Source: JAFLCM01 sp964510955 (GTDB taxonomy: Bacteria > Planctomycetota > Phycisphaerae > Phycisphaerales > UBA1924). From it: a DNA stretch of 64,000 bases. Positions 53,924 to 62,548 of the stretch are shown here, one piece after another. A program made the translations under genes and the position numbers. A model generated the notes under the pieces. The model was not told where the DNA came from. It ran no database searches and saw only the letters and a program-made list of their open reading frames with translations. Where the stretch lies: NCBI GenBank assembly GCA_964510955.1, contig CAZEDW010000006.1, forward strand, positions 62,001-126,000, given 5' to 3'. Position 1 is the first letter of the stretch. Every line of letters begins with the position of its first letter.

Positions 53924-54349
53924 GAGCCACTCCCACTCCGGGGGCAACGACCGAGAACCCACCCCAAGCGGACCCCTCCCCGGGTCCGCTTTTTCCTTTG
54001 GCCCCGCGCACCGCCGCGCGAGCGCCACCCAATCCAGCCACCGCGAGTCGTCAAGCCGCCGCCGAACACCCGGATGCCGCCGCGCCCGCCTTTCGACAGC
54101 GGATCACTTGGGCGATCGCAGGCCTCACGCCGCACGCTGATGCCTCAACCATGCCCGCTTTCAAGGCCTTCCAAACTGGTCCAGAACCGCCACCGATTAC
54201 CCGAAAGTAGCCCGAATCTTCACGCCCATTCACCGCTTTCCCCGTTGCGCAGGCCTTATCTTCATGCATAGCCGATCTCAAACGGCGAGTTTTCGCCTCG
54301 TTCGCATCGCTCGCCGGCCCGCCCTCGGCCCGACCCTTTGGAGGAACGC
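53924..54349. other. intergenic region upstream of the subtilase gene
   Basis: These 426 bases contain the terminator at 53967-53994 and no gene I can support. A small hairpin GGCGA-GTTT-TCGCC lies at 54284-54297, about 50 bases before the subtilase start, and could be a leader structure. The region is less GC-rich than the genes around it, as expected for promoter DNA. Confidence 0.5.
53967..53994 (+). terminator. rho-independent terminator of the half-dockerin gene
   Basis: AGCGGACCC pairs with GGGTCCGCT around the loop CTCCCC (53976-53981), directly followed by a T tract. A nine-base perfect stem 40 or so bases after the stop makes this a confident call. Confidence 0.85.
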
Positions 54350-57214
54350 ATGAAAGCGATTCGTGCCCGTTGGCTGTCCGTCATTCCCGGACGCGCCGCC
54401 GCCGCGTGCCTCGCGGCCGCACTGCTCACCAGCGCCGCCGGCGCCGCCGAGCCCATGCCCGGCGTCCTGCCCGTCCGCGCCGACCTCGCCACGGCGACCC
54501 TCAGCCCCACCAGCATCTATCTCCGCACCTGCGAGATCGACACCACCCGCACCCCCGCCGACACCCGCGCCGCCGCCGCGCCCAAGCTCGACGCCGGCAA
54601 GTGGTACCTCCTCCAGCTCGACGGCCCCATCACCCCGCAGCGCCGCCAGGCCCTGCGCGAAGCCGGCATCCGGCTCGCCGAGTACATGCAGGTCAACACC
54701 TTCCTCGCCACCGGCGACAACGCCGCCCTCCGCCCCGGCGCCGCCCAGGGTGTCAACTTCGTCCGCTTCTTCACCGCGTACCGCCCTGACTGGAAGCTCG
54801 ACCCCGAGCTCGGCGTCCGCAACTACGCCACCCCCGAGCGCCAGTTCCAGGCCGCTCAGGGCCGCGTCTCCGCCGTCATCACCCTCCACCAGGGTGAGGC
54901 CCTCCAGCCGGTGCTGAACCAGATCGCCGCCCTCGGCGACGCCGCGATCGATTACACCGACGAGATCGCCGGCAACATCACCGTCGCCGTCACCATGGGC
55001 AAGGACAAGGCCGCCAAGCTCGCCCAGCTCGACGCCGTCGAGTTCATCGAGGACGCCAGCGAGAACACCCTGAGGTCCAACTACGCCGATCGCTGGATCT
55101 GCCAGAGCAACGTGTCGGGCGTTTTCCCGATTTACAACGCCGGCATCACCGGCACCGGCCAGGTGCTGGGTCACTGCGACGGCTCGATCAACATCGGCCA
55201 CTGCTCCTTCCAGGACACGGTGAACCCCGTCGGCCCACTCCACCGCAAGGTAATCAGCCTCAACGGCACCAGCGGCTACGACCAGCACGGCACACACACC
55301 GCCGCCACCGCCGTCGGTTACGCGCCGGCCCAGCCCAACACCTCCGACGTGAACGGCCAGGCCACCGGCGCCAAGCTCGTCCACAGCGGCATCCCGAGCC
55401 AGACCACCGGCACCGGCCTCAACAACATCCTCACCCTCCACTACTCGCAAGGCGCCCGCGTCCACACCAACTCCTGGGGCGACGACGGCACCACCGCCTA
55501 CACCGACCAGTGCCGCGTCATCGACGCCCACACCTACACCAACGAAGACTCGCTGGTCTGCTTCGCCGTCTCCAACCTCTCAACCGTCCGCACTCCCGAG
55601 AACGCCAAGAACTGCTTCGGCATCAACCGCTCCACCTGGACCCCCAACGGCGAGAGCATCTGCGGCACCACCGCCGCCGGCCCCACCAACGACGGCCGGC
55701 GCAAGCCCGAGATCATGGCGCCCGGATGCAGCCTCAGCTCCGCCTCAGGAAGCGCCGCCGGCGCCTGCACCACCGCGTCGCTCACCGGCACCTCGATGGC
55801 CTGCCCCAGCCTCGCGGGCCTCTCCATCCTCGTCCGCCAGTACTACTTCGACGGCTACTACCCCACCGGCGCCGCCGTCCCCGCCAACGCCTTCAACCCC
55901 TCCGCCGCCCTCGTCAAGGCCACGCTGTTCAACAGCGCCGTCGACATGTCCGGCGTCGCGGGCTTCCCCTCCAACCAGGAAGGCTGGGGCCGCGCTCTGG
56001 CCGACAACGCGCTGTACTTCCCCGGCGACGCCCGCAAGCTCATCGCCTATGACGTCCGCAACAACGTCGGCCTCTCCACCGGCGCCACGGTTGACTATCC
56101 CGTCACCGTCGCCGCCGGCCAATCGCTCAAGGTCGCGCTGGTCTGGAGCGACCCCTCCGCCGCCGTCAACGCCAACCCCGCCTATGTCAACAACCTTGAC
56201 CTCGAGGTGATCGACCCCGCGAGCACCACCTACAAGGGCAACGTGTTCACCAGCGGTGTTTCCACCTCCGGCGGAACCGCCGACATCCGCAACAACGCCG
56301 AGATCGTCTACCTCACCGCCCCCACCGCGGGCAACTGGACGGTCCGCGTCAGGGCCACCGCGGTCAACTCCGGCACCCAGGGCTACGCCGTGGTCATCAC
56401 CGGCGGCGTCTCCAGCGCCCCGCCACCGCCGCCCGCACCCGGCCCCTTCAACCTCGCTTCGCCCTCCAACGGCGCCACCAACCAGAGCCTCACCCCCACC
56501 ATCTCCTGGAGCGCATCGTCCAACGCCGCCTCCTACGGCATCGTCGTCTCCAGCAACCCGCTGCTCGTTCCCGCCCTGCACAGCTCGTCGGGCATCGTCG
56601 GCACCAGCTACAACATCCCCGGCGGCGTCCTCACCGCCGGCAACACCTACTACTGGGGCGTCACCGCCACCAACGTCACGGGCAACACCGCCTCCACGCC
56701 CACCGCCTTCAGCTTCACCACCACGCCGCCCCCGCCGCCGCCCGGAGCCTTCAACCTCTCGACGCCTTCCAACGGCGCCACCAACCAGAGCCTGACGCCC
56801 TCGCTCACGTGGTCTCCCTCGTCCAACGTCGTCAGCTACACCGTCACCGTCGCCAACGACGCCGGCCTCACCAGCGTCGTTGACACCGCCTCGGGCATCG
56901 TCGGCACCAACTACGTTGTCACCTCCGGCGCCCTCAACGCCGGGCAGACCTACTACTGGGGCGTAACCGCCGTCAACGGCGTCGGCAACACCGCCTCCAC
57001 CCCCGCCGCCTTCTCCTTCGCCACCACCCCGCCCGCGTGCGTCGGCGACATCAACGGCGACGGTCAGCGCAACACCGCCGACCTCACCATCATGCTCGGC
57101 AGCTTCGGCTCTTCCGTCCCGCCCAACACCCTGGGCGACCTCGACGGCAACGGCCTCGTCAACACCAACGACCTCACCACCCTGCTCGGCGTCTTCGGCG
57201 TGCCCTGCCCCTGA
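54350..57214 (+). CDS. secreted subtilisin-like serine protease with Fn3-like repeats and dockerin pair
   Basis: A 954-residue S8-family protease. A signal peptide (AAACLAAALLTSAAGAAE) leads into a propeptide-like region. The triad is readable as D277 (GHCDGS), H313 (QHGTHTA) and S482 (GTSMACPS). A beta-sandwich P-domain-like region follows to about residue 690, then two fibronectin-III-like repeats of about 95 residues, each starting with the shared SPSNGATNQSLTP or TPSNGATNQSLTP and separated by polyproline. The C-terminus has two dockerin-like loops, DINGDGQRNTADL and DLDGNGLVNTNDL, bracketed by cysteines. GGAGGA lies four to nine bases before the ATG at 54350. It is an exported degradative enzyme. 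Confidence 0.9.
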   Translation: MKAIRARWLSVIPGRAAAACLAAALLTSAAGAAEPMPGVLPVRADLATATLSPTSIYLRTCEIDTTRTPADTRAAAAPKLDAGKWYLLQLDGPITPQRRQALREAGIRLAEYMQVNTFLATGDNAALRPGAAQGVNFVRFFTAYRPDWKLDPELGVRNYATPERQFQAAQGRVSAVITLHQGEALQPVLNQIAALGDAAIDYTDEIAGNITVAVTMGKDKAAKLAQLDAVEFIEDASENTLRSNYADRWICQSNVSGVFPIYNAGITGTGQVLGHCDGSINIGHCSFQDTVNPVGPLHRKVISLNGTSGYDQHGTHTAATAVGYAPAQPNTSDVNGQATGAKLVHSGIPSQTTGTGLNNILTLHYSQGARVHTNSWGDDGTTAYTDQCRVIDAHTYTNEDSLVCFAVSNLSTVRTPENAKNCFGINRSTWTPNGESICGTTAAGPTNDGRRKPEIMAPGCSLSSASGSAAGACTTASLTGTSMACPSLAGLSILVRQYYFDGYYPTGAAVPANAFNPSAALVKATLFNSAVDMSGVAGFPSNQEGWGRALADNALYFPGDARKLIAYDVRNNVGLSTGATVDYPVTVAAGQSLKVALVWSDPSAAVNANPAYVNNLDLEVIDPASTTYKGNVFTSGVSTSGGTADIRNNAEIVYLTAPTAGNWTVRVRATAVNSGTQGYAVVITGGVSSAPPPPPAPGPFNLASPSNGATNQSLTPTISWSASSNAASYGIVVSSNPLLVPALHSSSGIVGTSYNIPGGVLTAGNTYYWGVTATNVTGNTASTPTAFSFTTTPPPPPPGAFNLSTPSNGATNQSLTPSLTWSPSSNVVSYTVTVANDAGLTSVVDTASGIVGTNYVVTSGALNAGQTYYWGVTAVNGVGNTASTPAAFSFATTPPACVGDINGDGQRNTADLTIMLGSFGSSVPPNTLGDLDGNGLVNTNDLTTLLGVFGVPCP

Positions 57215-57241
57215 GCCCCCGCGCAGTCTGACTGTATTTCA

Positions 57242-57275
57242 GGGCGGGCCCGCACCGGAGCGGCCCGCCTTTTTC
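57242..57275 (+). terminator. rho-independent terminator of the subtilase gene
   Basis: GGCGGGC and CGC (one bulged C between) pair with GCG and GCCCGCC around ACCGGA, followed by TTTTTC. It lies about 30 bases after the stop at 57214. Confidence 0.8.
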
Positions 57276-57438
57276 TTGCCTCCGCACTGCCCCCCACCGC
57301 CCCACCCCTCCCCCGCAGCCCCGGGCCTCCGCCCGAGAACCCCGCCGAAAAATGGGGCACTCCCGGCACACTCCAGCGACCAATCGCGCCGGATAATCCA
57401 TACTGCGACACTCCCTGCCCCGACCCCGGAACCGACAC

Positions 57439-59748
57439 ATGATCACCCGATCCGCCCTGCCGATTCTCCTGCTCGCGTCGGCGTCGGTCGCCCAGACGGC
57501 CGAGCACGTCGACCTCATCGGCTGCGACCATTGCGCCCAGACCAAGCAGTGCATGTCTCTCCCGCGAACGCGCGCCCTCCGCGAAGCGGCCGATCAGGAC
57601 GCCTCGCGCGCCGTCAACACCAGCACCACCGACCTCACCCACTACGACCTCGACCTCACCATCAACCTCACCGGCTCCACCATCAGCGGCTCCAACACCC
57701 TGTCGCTCACCAGCCTCACCGACGGCCTGACCGTCATGCCGCTGCAGCTCTCCAGCAACTTCACCATCTCCTCCGTGCTGGTCAACGGCGTCACCCGCAC
57801 CTTCACCCGCGTCGACAGCATCAACTTCAACGTCAACCTCGGCCAGACCTTCAACACCGGCCAGGCCTTCACCGTCAAGGTCAACTACTCCGGCACCCCC
57901 TCCAGCGGCGGCAGCTTCGGCTCCATCACCTTCCGCACCCGCTCCGGCGCCCGCGAGGCCTACACGCTCAGCGAGCCCGACTTCGCCTACACCTGGTTCC
58001 CCTGCAAGAACCTCAACACCGACAAGTGCGACGCCGACCTCAAGTTCACCGTCCCCAACGGCAACACCGTTGCCTCCAACGGCATTCTTCAAGGCACCAC
58101 CGCCGTCGGCGGAACCCAGACCCAGTGGTACTACAAGACCACCTACCCCACCGCCAACTACCTCTACTTCTTCTCCGTCACCAACTTCAACACCTACACC
58201 AACACGTGGAACTTCACCCCCTCCGGCGGCAGCCCCATCGCCATGCCCCTGAAGTTCTTCATCTACCCCGAGAACGATTCCGCCGCCAACCGCAACGTCT
58301 GGTTCAACTGCTCCAACATGCTCTCGGCCTACTCGCTCGACACCCGCTTCGGCGTCTACCCATTCGCCAGCGAGAAGTACGGCATCTACCAGTTCGGCTT
58401 CGGCGGCGGCATGGAGCACCAGACCTTCACCGGCCAGGGCGTCTTTGACGAGTCCGTCACCGCCCACGAGCTCGGCCACCAGTGGTGGGGAGACATGGTC
58501 ACCTGCGCCGACTGGCACCACATCTGGTGCAACGAGGGATTCGCCACCTACACCGAAGCGCTGTGGAGCGAATGGAAGCCCGGCTCCTCCGGCCTCGGCG
58601 CCCTCTACGCCGCCATGGCCGCCCGCCGACCCTCCAGCGTCAACGGCACCGTCTGGTGCCCAAGCCTCACCGACCAGAACCGCATCTTCAGCAGCGACTT
58701 CAGCTACCGCAAGGGCGGGTGGGTGCTGCACATGCTCCGGAAAGTCATGGGAGACGCCGCCTTCTTCCAAGGCCTTCGCAACCACCGCCAGAACCTGACC
58801 TACGGCGCCGTCACCACCGAAGACTTCCAGGCCGCCTGCGAGGCCGCCTACGGCGCCAGCCTTAACTGGTTCTTCCAGGAGTGGGTCTACCAGCCCGGCG
58901 CCCCCGCCTACCAGAATGCCAGCCGCATCATCACCGTCAACGGCCAGATGTACGCCGAGGTGTATCTCGCCCAGGTCCAGTCCGCCAGCTACCCCACCTA
59001 CCAGATGCCCATCGAACTGTCGATGCAGCCCCAGAACGCCCCGGGCATCTTCTTCAACGTTCAGAACTCCGCCCGCACCCAGTGGTACCTCGTCCCCGTC
59101 CCGGCGCCGCTGGTGAGCGGCATCGGCTTCGACAACAACAAGTGGATCCTGTGGACGTCGTCCACCTCCACCAGCTTTGTCGAAGGCCCGCCCAAGGTCA
59201 TCGCCACCGCCCCCGCCGCCGGTTCGTCGACCCAGAGCAACGTCTTCACCGGCGCGTCGGTCACGTTCCACAAGGCCGTCACCGCCGCCGCCAACCAGTT
59301 CACGCTCACCGGCCCGGCGCCGTCCAACGCCGCCGTGCCGTTCACCTTCAACTACGACGCCCCCACTCAGACGGCCACGCTCACCCCCACCGCCGCGCTC
59401 GCGCCGGGCGACTACTCCCTCACCGCGCTCGACACCATCACCGCCACCGCGGGAGCGCAGCGCCTCGACGGCGAGACCACGTCGCTCACCAACCCCGCCG
59501 CCCTCCCCTCGGGCGACGGCATCGCCCAGGGCAACTTCGCCTTCCAGTTCACCATCACCGCCCCGCCCTCCTGCGTCGGCGACCTCAACGCCGACAACCA
59601 GGTCAACACCGCCGACCTCACCATCCTCCTCGCCGCCTTCGGCACCAGTGTCCCGCCGGGCACCAGCGGCGACCTGAACGCCGACGGCCAAGTGAACACC
59701 GCGGACCTCACCATCATGCTCGGGGCCTTCGGCGTGCCGTGCACCTGA
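57439..59748 (+). CDS. secreted M1-family metallopeptidase with dockerin pair
   Basis: A 769-residue aminopeptidase-like enzyme. A signal peptide (ALPILLLASASVAQ) is followed by an N-terminal beta-saddle domain. The exopeptidase motif is GGMEH (GAMEN type). The zinc site HExxH is H343, E344 and H347 in HELGHQWW, with the third ligand E366 in CNEGFATY, 18 residues apart as in the family. A Big/Ig-like domain follows the helical C domain (around residues 580-690), then two dockerin-like loops, DLNADNQVNTADL and DLNADGQVNTADL. Together with the subtilase it suggests extracellular protein degradation. No terminator was seen before the pirin gene. Confidence 0.92.
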   Translation: MITRSALPILLLASASVAQTAEHVDLIGCDHCAQTKQCMSLPRTRALREAADQDASRAVNTSTTDLTHYDLDLTINLTGSTISGSNTLSLTSLTDGLTVMPLQLSSNFTISSVLVNGVTRTFTRVDSINFNVNLGQTFNTGQAFTVKVNYSGTPSSGGSFGSITFRTRSGAREAYTLSEPDFAYTWFPCKNLNTDKCDADLKFTVPNGNTVASNGILQGTTAVGGTQTQWYYKTTYPTANYLYFFSVTNFNTYTNTWNFTPSGGSPIAMPLKFFIYPENDSAANRNVWFNCSNMLSAYSLDTRFGVYPFASEKYGIYQFGFGGGMEHQTFTGQGVFDESVTAHELGHQWWGDMVTCADWHHIWCNEGFATYTEALWSEWKPGSSGLGALYAAMAARRPSSVNGTVWCPSLTDQNRIFSSDFSYRKGGWVLHMLRKVMGDAAFFQGLRNHRQNLTYGAVTTEDFQAACEAAYGASLNWFFQEWVYQPGAPAYQNASRIITVNGQMYAEVYLAQVQSASYPTYQMPIELSMQPQNAPGIFFNVQNSARTQWYLVPVPAPLVSGIGFDNNKWILWTSSTSTSFVEGPPKVIATAPAAGSSTQSNVFTGASVTFHKAVTAAANQFTLTGPAPSNAAVPFTFNYDAPTQTATLTPTAALAPGDYSLTALDTITATAGAQRLDGETTSLTNPAALPSGDGIAQGNFAFQFTITAPPSCVGDLNADNQVNTADLTILLAAFGTSVPPGTSGDLNADGQVNTADLTIMLGAFGVPCT

Positions 59749-59784
59749 CCGCCCGATCCGGAGCGCAGCTACGCTTTCGTCACT

Positions 59785-60525
59785 ATGACCGAGGCTCGCC
59801 CCGCTCACGGAATCACTGTCCGCAGATCCGCCGACCGCGGGCACGCAGAGCACGGCTGGCTCGACAGCCGGCACACGTTTTCGTTCGGTGAATACCACGA
59901 CCCCGATCACATGGGGTTCGGCCCGCTGCGCGTCATCAACGAGGACATCGTCGCGCCCGGCCGCGGCTTCGGGATGCACCCGCACCGCGACATGGAGATC
60001 ATCTCGTACGTCCTGTCGGGCAAACTCCATCACCGCGACAGCCTGGGCAACTCGGGCGACATCAGCCCCGGCGAGATCCAGCACATCAGCGCCGCCTCGG
60101 GGATCGTGCACAGCGAGACTAACCCTTCCGCCGGCGAGCCGGTCCACTTCCTGCAGATCTGGATCGTCCCCTCGGCTCGTGGCGGCGAGCCGTCGTACCA
60201 GCAGCGGTCCATCCGCGGGCAGCGCGGCGACGGCTCGCTGGGGCTGATCATCTCGCCCGACGGGCGGGCCGGCACGATGCGCATCCGGCAGGATACGCTT
60301 GTCTACGCCGGGGTCTTCCCGCCGGGCGGCGGGGCCACCCACACCCTCGGCGCGGGGCGCGTCGCCTGGTTGCAGGTGGCCCGCGGCGGGCTGACGCTGA
60401 ACGGTCAACCGCTGGTCGCGGGCGACGGCGCCTCCGCCGCCGGGCCGGGCACGCTTGACCTGCGCTTCGGCGCCTCGGGGGGCGAGGTACTGCTGTTCGA
60501 TCTGCCCGCGACGAGTGTCTCCTGA
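59785..60525 (+). CDS. pirin-family (quercetinase-like) cupin protein
   Basis: A 246-residue double cupin. The metal-binding residues of the N-terminal cupin are visible in HPHRDMEIISYVLSG with HISAASGIVHSE. The early TFSFGEYHDPDHMGFGPLRV segment is the pirin signature. Bacterial members such as YhhW have quercetin dioxygenase activity or unknown roles. It is cytoplasmic, 36 bases after the M1 peptidase gene, and could be read through from it, though its function does not suggest a link. Confidence 0.92.
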   Translation: MTEARPAHGITVRRSADRGHAEHGWLDSRHTFSFGEYHDPDHMGFGPLRVINEDIVAPGRGFGMHPHRDMEIISYVLSGKLHHRDSLGNSGDISPGEIQHISAASGIVHSETNPSAGEPVHFLQIWIVPSARGGEPSYQQRSIRGQRGDGSLGLIISPDGRAGTMRIRQDTLVYAGVFPPGGGATHTLGAGRVAWLQVARGGLTLNGQPLVAGDGASAAGPGTLDLRFGASGGEVLLFDLPATSVS

Positions 60526-60625
60526 ACACGCCGACACGCCCGCTGGGCGAGCCGCCAACAATCCCGCCATGCGCCGGGCGCGACGCCGCGCCGGGGCGCC
60601 TGTGACATCCGCCGGTTGAATCACC

Positions 60626-62548
60626 ATGCGCACCAACCTCATCGTTCACCTTCTCTCCGCCGCCGTCATCCTGATCGGGGCGTGCCCGGCCTCGTCGCTT
60701 GCCAAGCCCGAGCCCAAGCACGGCGTGCCGGTGAAAGCCAAGAGCGCGCCCGCTCAGGAGGATCAGGCCGACGCGCAGGGCGGCAGCGGGCCGCTGGTGG
60801 CGTTCCTCACGCTCGACGGGCCGATTGTCTCGCGGCGCCAACCGGCGCTGGACCTGATCGGCAGCGACGCGCCTCTTGGAGTGCTGGAGCTTGTGGACGC
60901 TATCCGCAACGTCGCCACTGACCCGGGCGTTCATGGGCTGGTGATCCAGCTCAAGTCGCCGGAGCTTGACGGGGCGGTCGTGGAGGAACTGGGCGACGCC
61001 ATCAAGCGGGTGCGGGCGGCGGGCAAGAAGGTGCAGGTGTTCTCCTATCTGTACGGGCCGAGCGAGCTGGCGCTGGCGAGCTATGCCGACGAGGCGATGA
61101 TCCAGACGGGCGGGGCCGTGTCGCTGCCGGGGGTTCACATGGAGGAGATGTTCTTCGCCGACCTGTTCGCGTGGGGCGGCGTGAAGCCCGACTTCGTGCA
61201 GATCGGCGACTACAAGGGCGCGAGCGAGGCGATGATGAACGCGAGGCCCAGCCCGCAGTGGGAGCAGAACATCAGCGGCCTGCTCGATGCGCTGTACGAC
61301 ACCTCACGCGAGCGGCTGAAGGCCGGGCGGAAGCTGAGCGATGCGAAGCTTGATGAGGCGATGAAAGCGTGCTTCGACGCGGACGCGGCCACGGCGAAGA
61401 GTGCCGGGCTGATCGACACGGACATCGACCGGCTCGACCTTGAGGCGCAGGCAGAGAAGGTGTGGGGGGCGGACTTCGACTGGACCGAGGACCTCAGCGA
61501 CACGATCCGGAACCAGGGCAAGCCGGACTTCGAGAAGATGGGCCTGTTCGAGGCGTTCGGCGAGGTGATGAAACTGCTGAAGCAGGACGACACGCCGCGC
61601 ACCACGCGCGACACGGTGGCGGTGCTGCACATCGACGCCGAGATCGTGGACGGCGAGTCCGGCTCGGGCGGGGGGCTGATGGGCAGCGACGCCGTCGGCA
61701 GCGAGACCGTCCGCCAGGCGCTGGCCGACATCGAGGACGACGACAACGTGAAGGGGCTGGTGGTGCGGGTTGATTCGCCGGGCGGGAGCGCGGTGGCCAG
61801 CGAGATCATGTGGCAGGGCATCCGGCGCGTGGCGGCGAAGAAGCCGGTGTTCACGAGCGTGGGCGGGATGGCGGCCTCCGGGGGGTACTACGTCGCGGTG
61901 GCCGGTGACCGCATCTTCGTCGATCCATCGAGCATCGTCGGTTCCATCGGCGTGGTCGGGGGCAAGCTGGCCATGGGCGGGCTGTACGACAAGCTGCACA
62001 TCAACGTCGTGGAGCGTTCGCGCGGCCCGTTGGGCGGGATCGAAGGGTCGATCAAGCCGTGGACCGACAGCGAGCGCGACCTGATCCGCGCCAAGATGAA
62101 CGAGACCTACACCCTGTTCACCCAGCGCGTCAGCGCGGGGCGCAAGGGGATCGACCTGAAGACCACGGCCGAGGGGCGGCTGTTCACGGGTACGCAGGCG
62201 ATCACGAACAACATGGCCGACGAGATCGGCGGGCTGGCGACCGCGGTGGACAAGATGAGCGAGAAGCTCGGGCTGGCCGAGGGGTCGTACGACGTGGTGG
62301 ACTATCCCGAGCCGATGACGATCGGCGAGGCGATCCGCGGCTCGATCGGGGGCGGGCTGATCAGGGCGCCGGGCGTGTCAGCGGGCGCGAACACGCCGTC
62401 GCTGGCGGCGGGGGTAATCGGCTCGGCGCTGAAGGAGGTGCTGGGCGACCGGGCCTGGCGACAAGTGCGCTCGCAGGTGCGGGCGCTGATGCAACTGCGG
62501 AAGTCGCCGGTGGTGCTGGCGGCGCCGCGGGTGATTTTCTTGAAATGA
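60626..62548 (+). CDS. sppA: signal peptide peptidase SppA, long form
   Basis: A 640-residue membrane serine protease of the long double-domain type. A signal peptide or anchor (HLLSAAVILIGACPASSLA) begins the protein. The Lys-Ser dyad is readable: K197 in GDYKGASEAM and S418 in GGMAASGGYY. The VRVDSPGGSAVASEI and SSIVGSIGVVGGK segments are conserved SppA motifs. The enzyme degrades cleaved signal peptides in or outside the membrane. Codon use shifts to more G-ending codons than its neighbours. The end of this gene overlaps, antisense, the tail of the minus-strand gene at 62302-63441 by about 247 bases. Confidence 0.93.
   Translation: MRTNLIVHLLSAAVILIGACPASSLAKPEPKHGVPVKAKSAPAQEDQADAQGGSGPLVAFLTLDGPIVSRRQPALDLIGSDAPLGVLELVDAIRNVATDPGVHGLVIQLKSPELDGAVVEELGDAIKRVRAAGKKVQVFSYLYGPSELALASYADEAMIQTGGAVSLPGVHMEEMFFADLFAWGGVKPDFVQIGDYKGASEAMMNARPSPQWEQNISGLLDALYDTSRERLKAGRKLSDAKLDEAMKACFDADAATAKSAGLIDTDIDRLDLEAQAEKVWGADFDWTEDLSDTIRNQGKPDFEKMGLFEAFGEVMKLLKQDDTPRTTRDTVAVLHIDAEIVDGESGSGGGLMGSDAVGSETVRQALADIEDDDNVKGLVVRVDSPGGSAVASEIMWQGIRRVAAKKPVFTSVGGMAASGGYYVAVAGDRIFVDPSSIVGSIGVVGGKLAMGGLYDKLHINVVERSRGPLGGIEGSIKPWTDSERDLIRAKMNETYTLFTQRVSAGRKGIDLKTTAEGRLFTGTQAITNNMADEIGGLATAVDKMSEKLGLAEGSYDVVDYPEPMTIGEAIRGSIGGGLIRAPGVSAGANTPSLAAGVIGSALKEVLGDRAWRQVRSQVRALMQLRKSPVVLAAPRVIFLK

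Noticed and set aside
57064..60642. A minus-strand open frame of nearly 1200 codons opposite the M1 peptidase and pirin genes.
   Set aside because: It is antisense to two genes with intact catalytic motifs and consists of low-complexity Gly/Val/Ala/Glu sequence, as expected from the mirror of high-GC codons.
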